DNA of 64,000 nt from Cytophagales bacterium (GTDB lineage: Bacteria; Bacteroidota; Bacteroidia; Cytophagales; Cyclobacteriaceae), in assembly GCA_017303795.1 (NCBI GenBank), contig JAFLBR010000014.1:1-64000 (forward strand), written 5' to 3'. Every line of letters begins with the position of its first letter. Position 1 is the stretch's first letter. This document shows positions 17,591 to 24,685 of the stretch, piece by piece. The notes below the pieces were generated by a model that saw only the letters and a program-made list of their open reading frames with translations, had not been told where the DNA came from and ran no database searches. The translations under genes and the position numbers were made by a program.

Positions 17591-18360
17591 TTGCTTCCAG
17601 GTTTATAATGAATGTGTGTCAATGAAAAGATATCAACATAATTATCCGCTATCTGAGTAGATACCGGTCCCCACATAATAGATCGGTTCTCCGTTACTTT
17701 AATGGGTGTTTGTGAATTGAAAAACTTAGCAACATCCACGGTTATGGTTAGTACCGGAGTTTTCTTAGCCGATACTTTCGTTTTAGCCAATTCAAGTTTT
17801 TTGATTCTTATATTATTAAGTGTGGGACTGTCAAATCCGCCAAAGCCACCAATGTGGTAGTAGAAGCCATTGATCGAATCCGGTAAGGAACTGGATTTGC
17901 CCTCCATTTTATAAAAAATATAGCCCGAATTCCACGCCCAATACATACCACGTGCCTGGCCACCCACATCTAACACTCCTTGGCGCTTGTCAGCCGACTG
18001 CGTATTGCGAGCACTATCAATTCCAATTGTAAACGATAACGATTTATACTTTCCGGCAGGAACGCTCAATTGAATATTGCGCGATTCAGGCAAATTGTGC
18101 TTTACCAGAAAATAACAACTATCCTGGGGTATGGCATAAACTGAACCATCGGTACGTATAAGTTCAATGTTACTTATAAAGTAGTTGAGCAAGGTAAACC
18201 GAAGGTTCTCTCCATGCGCATTTGTGTATTCTTTACCAAACACCAAAGGCTCGCTACCAAAGTTATTATTAAATGATAAGATAAGATTTGAACTTTGAGA
18301 AAAAGTGGCAACGTTAATAAGCACGAAGACAAAGGAGAAGATAGGTTTTTTATGTTTCAT
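17587..18360 (-). CDS. MbnP-family copper-associated protein (copy 2)
   Basis: 257 residues with a plain signal peptide (cleavage near FSQ), so probably periplasmic or secreted rather than lipidated. Family marks are NYFISNIELIRTDG, PAGKYKSLSFTIGID and the tryptophan block GMYWAWNSGYIFYKMEG (W141, W143), followed by YYHIGGFGG. In characterised MbnP the matching tryptophan is converted to kynurenine by MbnH and takes part in Cu(I) binding; that is family knowledge. Copy 1 (22395-23189) is a lipoprotein, so the two differ in location. The downstream MbnH-like gene overlaps by 4 bp. Confidence 0.88.
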   Translation of the reverse strand: MKHKKPIFSFVFVLINVATFSQSSNLILSFNNNFGSEPLVFGKEYTNAHGENLRFTLLNYFISNIELIRTDGSVYAIPQDSCYFLVKHNLPESRNIQLSVPAGKYKSLSFTIGIDSARNTQSADKRQGVLDVGGQARGMYWAWNSGYIFYKMEGKSSSLPDSINGFYYHIGGFGGFDSPTLNNIRIKKLELAKTKVSAKKTPVLTITVDVAKFFNSQTPIKVTENRSIMWGPVSTQIADNYVDIFSLTHIHYKPGSK

Positions 18361-18371
18361 AGTATTGTATT

Positions 18372-18527
18372 CTAAATATTGGTGATACGTTCTTTTAAAT
18401 TATTAACTGGTTGACATGAACAGGTTGCTTTGCCCTTTATTGTACCCACATAAAGCAGCGTGAGCGCGCACAGAAGCAGGAACACATTATTAAGAAGCTT
18501 TATTTGCCTTTTAGTTAGCTCATCCAT
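18372..18527 (-). CDS. 51-residue membrane micro-protein with CxC tail
   Basis: I found this by translation of the minus strand: ATG 18527 to TAG 18372. It has one hydrophobic helix (NNVFLLLCALTLLYVG, about residues 13-28), then KGKATCSCQP, placing a CxC pair just outside or inside the membrane. Its ATG shares one base with the stop of the preceding micro-gene (TAATG), and it ends 11 bp before the MbnP-like gene. Tight spacing in an otherwise closed operon argues that it is real. No family recognised; the CxC suggests a metal or redox ligand, an inference. Confidence 0.65.
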   Translation of the reverse strand: MDELTKRQIKLLNNVFLLLCALTLLYVGTIKGKATCSCQPVNNLKERITNI

Positions 18528-18691
18528 TAGTACAGTCCTTTAATAAATTGATAGGTACGATCAAGGGGATTCTTTTCATCCCGAATTGATTTATTTTTTC
18601 GTACCCGTAAAGTCAGTGAGTTTACATCTAAAACTTTTTTTACACTTATGGCAATTAAAGTCAGAATTAAAAGTAGCGTGTAGCTTGTCAT
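18527..18691 (-). CDS. 54-residue membrane micro-protein
   Basis: Translation from ATG 18691 gives an N-terminal hydrophobic helix (SYTLLLILTLIAISV) and then a basic segment with RVRKNKSIRDEKNPLDRTYQ. It begins 15 bp after the triple-rhodanese stop and overlaps the next micro-gene by one base in TAATG. The two fill a stretch of about 350 bp that would otherwise be empty in the operon. No homologue recognised; likely a single-pass inner-membrane subunit. Confidence 0.6.
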   Translation of the reverse strand: MTSYTLLLILTLIAISVKKVLDVNSLTLRVRKNKSIRDEKNPLDRTYQFIKGLY

Positions 18692-18706
18692 TTTTTTATG
18701 GTTTAG

Positions 18707-19903
18707 TTATTTTAATAATTGACCTAGATTATTTAAATGTTGATTCGCTATGCGCCAATGAATCATGGATAGACCACCAGCCAATAGGTTAAAGTTTTGC
18801 AACCCATAGTCGTTCAATTTTTGAGCGGCTTCGTATAATTCATCATTCATTCGCCCGTCATAGATCAAAATCGTACTATGCTGATATTGAGTAAATGTTT
18901 CCTTTCTAAATTCGCTGAGAGGCAGGTTAATAGCGTCTTTTATCTTCCCAATGTTCTTCCATGCTACGGTATCCGTGTTGGTAAACTCACTACGCGGCCT
19001 GATGTCCACAATTACTATCTTTTCTTTTTCCTGCTTCGCCAATAGTTCTTCAGCCAACAGCATAGGATACTTTGTCTTTAAAAAAACGCGTTGTGCAGAT
19101 GGCACCCGATCAATTAAATCATCTAATCCAAAGTGCAAAACACTTACGTCTGTAAACCCCTTATCAATAAGTTGATTGGCCACAGCCGGGCTTTCATCAC
19201 CCCAATTATCGAATAACACTATAGGCTTAGATTTATTAAACATGGTGAACCTTTCAGAAACCAGCTTTTCAGCCGGCATATGGATCACACCTTTTATAAA
19301 TCCAATACGGTTGTCAGCGGATGATTTTGAAATCCCTTTATAAACACTGTCAGGTCGGATATCAATTACCTGAACATTTTTATCATTCAATGTTTTGCCA
19401 AAATCAAGAGCTGATAAGAGTTTATACTTAATACTCGTTTCATAAAATTGATCTTTCAAGGGAAAACTCTTTCTCCCCTTCAGATTAAGGTAAGACATAC
19501 CCCCATTAATATTGACAACCTTTGTAAACGAACTGTCAGCTAATTGCTTGGCCAATCTTCGTGAACGCATACTATGGCTGCAATACAAATAGATGGTGTC
19601 GTTCTTATGTTTGAGGTATTCAGGATAGTACTTGTTAAAATCAAAGTAGTCAGTTTGGATTGCATTCTTTATTCTTCCTTGATTTGAAGCACTGTATTGA
19701 GATGTATCGCTTCGCTCACCGGGTGTGCGAATGTCAAAAAAAATCAACTTTGAATTCTTACTTAATTTATCCAAAAACTGATCCCAATCAATTGTTTTAT
19801 ATAATCGATTGTCGGCTGTGTAATCTTGTGCAATACTTGCATAAAAAGAAAAGCTTATCAATAATATGATAAGCTTACGTACTTTGGTTAAGGTAGTATT
19901 CAT
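18707..19903 (-). CDS. Exported protein with three rhodanese-like domains
   Basis: 398 residues: signal peptide (to about ASIAQ), then three rhodanese-homology domains at roughly 33-145, 160-285 and 290-390. Each shows the CH2A-type start (FFDIRTPGE, VIDIRPDS, VIVDIRPRSE) and an A-strand/loop. Only the first has the active-site cysteine (YCSHSMRSRR, Cys108); the matching loops of domains 2 and 3 read FDNWGDES and YDGRMNDE. So one domain may transfer sulfur or bind a thiophilic metal, and two are probably structural. It sits between a small lipoprotein (10-bp gap) and the micro-genes inside the MbnP/MbnH operon. Confidence 0.88.
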   Translation of the reverse strand: MNTTLTKVRKLIILLISFSFYASIAQDYTADNRLYKTIDWDQFLDKLSKNSKLIFFDIRTPGERSDTSQYSASNQGRIKNAIQTDYFDFNKYYPEYLKHKNDTIYLYCSHSMRSRRLAKQLADSSFTKVVNINGGMSYLNLKGRKSFPLKDQFYETSIKYKLLSALDFGKTLNDKNVQVIDIRPDSVYKGISKSSADNRIGFIKGVIHMPAEKLVSERFTMFNKSKPIVLFDNWGDESPAVANQLIDKGFTDVSVLHFGLDDLIDRVPSAQRVFLKTKYPMLLAEELLAKQEKEKIVIVDIRPRSEFTNTDTVAWKNIGKIKDAINLPLSEFRKETFTQYQHSTILIYDGRMNDELYEAAQKLNDYGLQNFNLLAGGLSMIHWRIANQHLNNLGQLLK

Positions 19904-19913
19904 TGGAAATAGC

Positions 19914-20363
19914 TTATTGGTTTTTTAAGTCTATCAAATTCTTACCTTCTGCAATACACATCTCCATTTTATTACGCACTTGTTCAACTGCAATTTTTTG
20001 CGCTTGTTGAATTTTAATCACCTCTTCGATTAGTATTTCTTTAGTTTGCGCTCCTGTGCCAGAACTACCCGGCACGTCCTGAATGTTGTGCATCCAATCC
20101 ATCATGCCCTTCTCGGCTACCGCTAAATCTGAAAGCACTTTCTTGTATTCCGCAATGCGGGTGGTGTTAGCAATTGTATCTACACTAATCGAATCTAACT
20201 TCAGCGTAAGCTTTTGCCGGAGTTTATACATCTCATCCATGCGCGGCATTACTGCATCATGTATTTCCATCGCTTCCTGATAAAGATTCTGTGCCTGTTC
20301 AAGTTGTTTGTTGTTACTACAAGCGGCAAAGGTTACGATTGCCAGAAATAAAATCTTTTTCAT
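19914..20363 (-). CDS. Small helical lipoprotein
   Basis: 149 residues with lipobox TFAAC (Cys15), then an almost wholly helical, coiled-coil-like body. The segment AVMPRMDEMYKLRQKL and later GMMDWMHNIQD are rich in methionine and carry His residues, which could serve as soft-metal ligands; that is inference. The family recurs in Bacteroidota as a short lipoprotein of unknown function. A probable relative in this window is the His-rich lipoprotein at 32435-32809 (similar length, helical layout and placement of a Trp near the middle). Part of the MbnP/MbnH operon. Confidence 0.75.
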   Translation of the reverse strand: MKKILFLAIVTFAACSNNKQLEQAQNLYQEAMEIHDAVMPRMDEMYKLRQKLTLKLDSISVDTIANTTRIAEYKKVLSDLAVAEKGMMDWMHNIQDVPGSSGTGAQTKEILIEEVIKIQQAQKIAVEQVRNKMEMCIAEGKNLIDLKNQ

Positions 20364-20393
20364 TATTTATTTTGGTAGTATTTAATACATTTT

Positions 20394-21293
20394 CTAAAAC
20401 ATCCAGGTAACATGGGCTGCCCACCGGTCATGCGCTTTAATTCGACCTTCGGCCAATGCTTGCCGCGCAGGTTTTTGGTACGACAAGCCAAATGCAAACG
20501 AACCCGCATAACCTTCTAAGCCCGCAGTAAAAAACGTAGCTGCTCCACCGGTATCAGCAATCTCGATTTTTTTTTCGCGATTGCGTTGTGCCGCTTCAAC
20601 AAACAAACCCGTGTTGGGCATAATACCTACCTTCTTAATCTGCTGCACATAAAAAACAGAAGCCGAACCGTTGATACGATGACCAAACCGGTACTGCTGT
20701 TGGTTAGCTGTTGCCAGGCGAAGGGTTGCATCGGTAGTAAACCCCAGCCGCCCATGCCTGAGTGTGTACCAGGTATTAACCATAAAATCGACACTGCCCG
20801 TACCTAATTGAAAATTGGGGTTTGCAACTTGTGCTGTGTTGTCTTCAAAACGATGGCGACCAGTAGGCAGTTTAACACCACCTCCTACCCAAACCTGATG
20901 ATTGGTTTTTCGAAGCACTTCTGCGGAGGTTGAAAATAATTGGTAATTCGCTATCACCGGAATATCGCCCACCCCATCCAGATACTTAATACCGGTAGTT
21001 GTTGTTTGTCTATTGACATGATAAGGGACAAAAGCAACTACTTGCCACCGGGGCGATACATAATAACGCCCCCACAGCTCTGCGGTTTGAAAAAGCTCGG
21101 ATGTTGCCAAACTTGGATGCAAGCCCAGATGCGAATCGAATGACTGTGTACGATAGCGCAACCCGACAAAGCTTTTATGAAACTGAGGTAGTATGCCCCA
21201 ATAATAATTGGCTGCGCCACAACCACAAATATCACACGCATATAATCGAACGCCACATATCACAAAACAAAAAATCAACATTGTCCTTTTCAT
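20394..21293 (-). CDS. Outer-membrane beta-barrel-like protein with CDICGCG motif
   Basis: Start ATG 21293 gives 299 residues with signal peptide MKRTMLIFCFVICGVRLYA, immediately followed by CDICGCG (Cys20, 23, 25). The body has alternating amphipathic strands and ends in Phe (HVTWMF), typical of an outer-membrane barrel. The CxxCxC cluster right after cleavage is well placed to bind Cu or Zn in the periplasm or at the surface. In Bacteroidota such proteins occur beside MbnP/MauG pairs, and here the gene follows MbnH copy 1 by 7 bp. The open frame to 21404 lies inside that upstream gene and is rejected. Function unknown. Confidence 0.8.
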   Translation of the reverse strand: MKRTMLIFCFVICGVRLYACDICGCGAANYYWGILPQFHKSFVGLRYRTQSFDSHLGLHPSLATSELFQTAELWGRYYVSPRWQVVAFVPYHVNRQTTTTGIKYLDGVGDIPVIANYQLFSTSAEVLRKTNHQVWVGGGVKLPTGRHRFEDNTAQVANPNFQLGTGSVDFMVNTWYTLRHGRLGFTTDATLRLATANQQQYRFGHRINGSASVFYVQQIKKVGIMPNTGLFVEAAQRNREKKIEIADTGGAATFFTAGLEGYAGSFAFGLSYQKPARQALAEGRIKAHDRWAAHVTWMF

Positions 21294-21300
21294 GTAAGCA

Positions 21301-22335
21301 TTAGTTAGGTGGTTGTGAAAAGCGTTTGTCTTTGATAAACGAGTCGTCTGTAAGCGTAAGTAAAAAAGCAAGAATATCGCTTCGTTCCTGATCTGACAGG
21401 GCAATACCTAATGTCTCGTTATTTCGTAAGAGTGGATCTAACGTTTCGGAGTCTTTTACACCCGACTGATAGTGCATGAGTACTTCCTCCAATGTTTTAA
21501 ACCGGCCATCGTGCATGTAGGGTTTTGTTAACGCTACGTTGCGCAGGGAAGGAACTTTAAACTTACCACGGTCACCACTATATTCCGTTATCCGCTCGCG
21601 ACCGTTGTCTTTTTCAAAAGTGGCATCGAGGCCATTGTTACGAAAGTCATCGTTTGTAAACAGATCGGTAGCATGACAGCCCGTGCACTTTTGTTGAAAG
21701 GCGGTAAGTCCGCGTAATTCTGCTGCGTTTAAAACTTCACCTTCATTTCGGATGTAGCGATCGTATCGACTATTGGCTGAGACCATGAGTACCATGAACT
21801 GCGAAAGCGCATGCAACATACGTTGGCTGTTAATTTCGTCTGTTTTAAAGGCAGCACGAAATCGGGTTTTATACTTTTCTTCTGCTTGCAGTTTAACTAC
21901 TATGTTAGCTATTGTCTCGTCCATTTCTAAGGGATTAAGAATAGCTGCTATTGGCACAAAATCCACATGATTAACGCCACCATCCCAAAAGAAAAATTTT
22001 TTGAAGGCCACATTTTGAATAGCAGGTGCATTTCGAATACCAACCCGTTCATCCACGCCAATACTTAACCGATGCAACGGATCGGCAAAGGCTACATGCT
22101 GTTGATGGCACGAAGCGCACGAAACAGAACCATCGCGCGATAGCGCACCATCGTAAAACAACCTGCGCCCCAGTTCAAAACCTTCTTCCGTTATCGGATT
22201 GTTCTGAAACGTGTAAGTGGCAGCAGGAAAATTAGGAGGTGCTTCAAACGCATAAGGATTCTCTACTGACTCTTCATCTACTCCGCAGCCCATCAGGCCG
22301 AAGGCACACATACAACAAAAAAGATAGCGAATCAT
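21301..22335 (-). CDS. Di-haem cytochrome c peroxidase/MauG family lipoprotein, MbnH-like (copy 1)
   Basis: 344 residues with lipobox GLMGC (Cys17), haem sites CASCH (73-77) and CTGCH (217-221), and segments FFFWDGGVNHVDF, ILNPLEMDE and YMHDGRFKTLEEVL. It is highly similar along its length to 16559-17590, implying duplication. Unlike copy 2 it is predicted to be lipid-anchored, matching its partner MbnP copy 1, also a lipoprotein, encoded 59 bp upstream. The likely role is post-translational tryptophan oxidation of that partner. Confidence 0.9.
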   Translation of the reverse strand: MIRYLFCCMCAFGLMGCGVDEESVENPYAFEAPPNFPAATYTFQNNPITEEGFELGRRLFYDGALSRDGSVSCASCHQQHVAFADPLHRLSIGVDERVGIRNAPAIQNVAFKKFFFWDGGVNHVDFVPIAAILNPLEMDETIANIVVKLQAEEKYKTRFRAAFKTDEINSQRMLHALSQFMVLMVSANSRYDRYIRNEGEVLNAAELRGLTAFQQKCTGCHATDLFTNDDFRNNGLDATFEKDNGRERITEYSGDRGKFKVPSLRNVALTKPYMHDGRFKTLEEVLMHYQSGVKDSETLDPLLRNNETLGIALSDQERSDILAFLLTLTDDSFIKDKRFSQPPN

Positions 22336-22394
22336 ACTGTAATTTGAAGACAGGATCAGATTTAATTTCTGATCCTGATCTTCAGTTGATTTAA

Positions 22395-23189
22395 TTAATG
22401 AATATGATCAACTACAAAAGCGGCCTGCACATTGTTGGCAATATCTACACAAGCAGCTGGCGAATGCCGTGAAGCATTGGAGGCAAACGATACTTCACTA
22501 CCCGGCCCTTTAAAAGCTTTCAACACATCCATCATAATGTGTACTTCGGGTGTTTTCGCTCCGCTAACAGCCGGGTTGTCTCCATTAAAACTCAAGGTTA
22601 CATCGCGCAGATTGTTAACCAGATTAGTATTACCACTGATCAACTTATAGCCACCCACATGATACTGAAATACATTTCCCTCTTGCGTTGAAACTCCTGC
22701 AACACCTTCTATAGCGAAGAAGATATAACCACTATTCCAACTCCAGAACAAACCTTTGGCAGGATCAAGCGGGCCAACCTGCGCACCTTGGGTAACCTGA
22801 TTGGCATCCACGCCTACGGTAAAAGTCATTTCGGTGTATTCACCAGCTGGTATGTCAGCTAATGTAAGTACCTGCGAAGCTGCATCCATCTCATCAATCA
22901 GGTAATAACCTTTTGAACCATCGCTAACAACCGGATCGATGAAGTAAGAACCATCGGCACGTTTTAATTTAATATTGCTGATGTAATAGGTTAACCAGGT
23001 TACGTTAAACGATTCGCCTACGGTGTTGGTGTAAATCTGGTTAGGTGTATTGAGTTGTAAGTTTGTAGAACCTACCACATTATCGAACTCAATTTTTAAC
23101 GACCCATTGGTGATGGCCGGTTCTTCATTATCAGAACAGGATAAAACAATAAGTGCGGCAACAAATAAAAATATTTTAGAAGCTTTCAT
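22395..23189 (-). CDS. MbnP-family copper-associated lipoprotein (copy 1)
   Basis: 264 residues with lipobox IVLSC (Cys18), then the MbnP pattern: TYYISNIKLKRADG, PAGEYTEMTFTVGVDANQ, the tryptophan block GLFWSWNSGYIFFAIEG (W149, W151) and FQYHVGGYK. A C-terminal VVDHIH tail ends in His-x-His-type residues that could help metal binding. First gene of the operon running to 15942. No TAnnTTTG box was found directly upstream, so it may be transcribed with the small gene at 23334-23711. Confidence 0.88.
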   Translation of the reverse strand: MKASKIFLFVAALIVLSCSDNEEPAITNGSLKIEFDNVVGSTNLQLNTPNQIYTNTVGESFNVTWLTYYISNIKLKRADGSYFIDPVVSDGSKGYYLIDEMDAASQVLTLADIPAGEYTEMTFTVGVDANQVTQGAQVGPLDPAKGLFWSWNSGYIFFAIEGVAGVSTQEGNVFQYHVGGYKLISGNTNLVNNLRDVTLSFNGDNPAVSGAKTPEVHIMMDVLKAFKGPGSEVSFASNASRHSPAACVDIANNVQAAFVVDHIH

Positions 23190-23333
23190 GTAGAAAACAT
23201 TTTATAGTTAAAAGATGTAAGTAATTGACCTGCGTAAAAGCAGAGCTTAGACTGCTCGAAAAAATTCAAGCACTCAGAGATAAAATGGTTCATGCCCATC
23301 AGTAAAACTGAAGGCGTTATAAATCCATTTTTG

Positions 23334-23711
23334 TTAAGAAAAGATGGGTGGTCGGAATACCGGGTTTTCTGATCCTTCAGGGAAGAAGGTTATTGGTCTG
23401 ATTGAAGGAGCTACTGATTGTACAGAAAATTCAGAGTCCGTAAGCTTAAGTTCGGGCACAAAAAATAATTGAATCTCTGTGGCAACCGGAAGCCTGGCAG
23501 CATTTCGATCCGATTCGTTTTCAACAATGGTTAAACGATCGGCAAAATAAAAATCATGACTACAAGAGGTAATGGGGCGCTCACTCAATAATCCGATCGA
23601 ATAAGCTATATGATCTTTACTTTTGAACAGATAGGATAAAACGCCTAATCGACTGGCGCTATGTAGCACCATGCTGAAAAGAAGTATAGCTATCGTCAAT
23701 CGCTTCAACAC
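23334..23711 (-). CDS. Small hypothetical protein, degenerate Cys-motif family
   Basis: 125 residues with an N-terminal hydrophobic segment. The stretch HIAYSIGLLSERPITSCSHDFYF resembles a Bacteroidota family that usually reads I-x-x-x-L-C-x-N-R-x-x-P-x-x-x-C-N-G-K-C-Y-L; here only one of the cysteines is kept, so any metal or redox role may be lost or changed. The start is uncertain: the frame begins at GTG 23711, close to a promoter-like box. It precedes the MbnP/MbnH operon by 144 bp. Confidence 0.55.
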   Translation of the reverse strand: MLKRLTIAILLFSMVLHSASRLGVLSYLFKSKDHIAYSIGLLSERPITSCSHDFYFADRLTIVENESDRNAARLPVATEIQLFFVPELKLTDSEFSVQSVAPSIRPITFFPEGSENPVFRPPIFS

Positions 23712-23715
23712 GGAG

Positions 23716-23746
23716 CAAATGTAATACAGGGTTGATTAGAAATCAA
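23716..23746 (-). promoter_or_regulatory. Promoter candidate, TTG-N20-TACATTTG
   Basis: On the minus strand TACATTTG (23723-23716) is an exact -7 match and TTG (23746-23744) lies 20 bp upstream, matching Bacteroidota spacing. It would drive 23334-23711 and perhaps the MbnP/MbnH operon, giving a very short or absent leader if the GTG start is right. Confidence 0.45.
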
Positions 23747-23752
23747 CCCTGT
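23726..23752. terminator. 12-bp-stem hairpin, probable terminator
   Basis: ACAGGGTTGATT-AGA-AATCAACCCTGT is a perfect hairpin, followed on the plus strand by GTTTTTTT. It lies just after the stop of the thioredoxin-reductase-like gene (23778, minus strand), so it probably ends that operon, although the T-run is on the opposite side. It overlaps the -33 part of the promoter candidate. Confidence 0.5.
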
Positions 23753-23777
23753 GTTTTTTTAGTTTTAATCAGTTCAT

Positions 23778-24683
23778 TCAAAACAACTCATCGGTCAACT
23801 CCTTATTAATAATAGCCCCAGCTTTGTTGCCGGCAGCAATTGCCGCTGCTACAGCGCGGATCATGGTACTGTTATCGCCAGCGGCAAACACACCTGCCAC
23901 CGTGGTTTGTTGAAAATCATCTACCTGTATAAAACCATGTTCAGTAAGCTGGCAGCCAAGTCTTTCGGGAATGTTGCAATGTTGTGTGGAGTTTGGTTTT
24001 ACAAACAAGGCCTCCACGTTAGCTTGATTTCCATTTTTAAAAATCAATTGTTTAACCTGACTTTGCTCATGAATGGCTTCCGCGATTTCATCTTCAACAA
24101 TCGCAATGTTTTGCTTCGTTAGTTTTTCAGTTTGTTCAACACTTAACGTTGATTTACCATTGGTGTAAAGCGTAACCTTCCGACTCAGGTTAAAAACAAG
24201 TTTGGTGATGTGAAAGGCATGATCGCCATTTGCCACCACACCCAGCGTTTGATTGCGCACTTCGTAACCATGGCAATACGGACAATGTAAAACCGAAATA
24301 CCCCAACAAGTATCAAAACCCTTTACATCATGCTTGTCTTTTAAACCGGTAGCAAAAAGTAATTTCTTTGCTTGAAAGTGTTGCCCGCTTCTGGTCATCA
24401 CTTCAAAGTTTCCATTCACACCTTTGCCTTCAATGGCTTCATCCGAAATAAATTGTACACTATCGTAAGCTTCAACCTGCTTTCGGGCTTGAGTAGAAAT
24501 ATTTGCGGGTGTATCGCCATCATGCAAAAGAAAATTATGCGAGTGTGGTGTTTGTTGGTTGCACGGATTACCGGCATCAATAACTAACACCTTACGCAGC
24601 GATCGGCCCAGCGCCATTGCAGCAGAAAGTCCGGCATAGCTACCACCTATTATAATGACATCAAATGGTCTATCGTTACTCAT
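23778..24683 (-). CDS. Thioredoxin-reductase-like FAD-dependent oxidoreductase
   Basis: 301 residues with the FAD Rossmann motif IIGGSYAGLSAAMALGRS, a second nucleotide-binding region near GVVANGDHAF, the redox pair in HCPYCHGYEV, and the C-terminal GVFAAGDNS that closes the FAD site. CPYCHGYE is typical of the small TrxB-like branch (GliT/HlmI-like dithiol oxidases and bacillithiol-reductase relatives) rather than classical TrxB. It is the last gene of the metal-related operon, 2 bp after the DUF5916 gene, so thiol or metal redox control of the pathway is possible but unproven. Confidence 0.88.
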   Translation of the reverse strand: MSNDRPFDVIIIGGSYAGLSAAMALGRSLRKVLVIDAGNPCNQQTPHSHNFLLHDGDTPANISTQARKQVEAYDSVQFISDEAIEGKGVNGNFEVMTRSGQHFQAKKLLFATGLKDKHDVKGFDTCWGISVLHCPYCHGYEVRNQTLGVVANGDHAFHITKLVFNLSRKVTLYTNGKSTLSVEQTEKLTKQNIAIVEDEIAEAIHEQSQVKQLIFKNGNQANVEALFVKPNSTQHCNIPERLGCQLTEHGFIQVDDFQQTTVAGVFAAGDNSTMIRAVAAAIAAGNKAGAIINKELTDELF

Positions 24684-24685
24684 AC

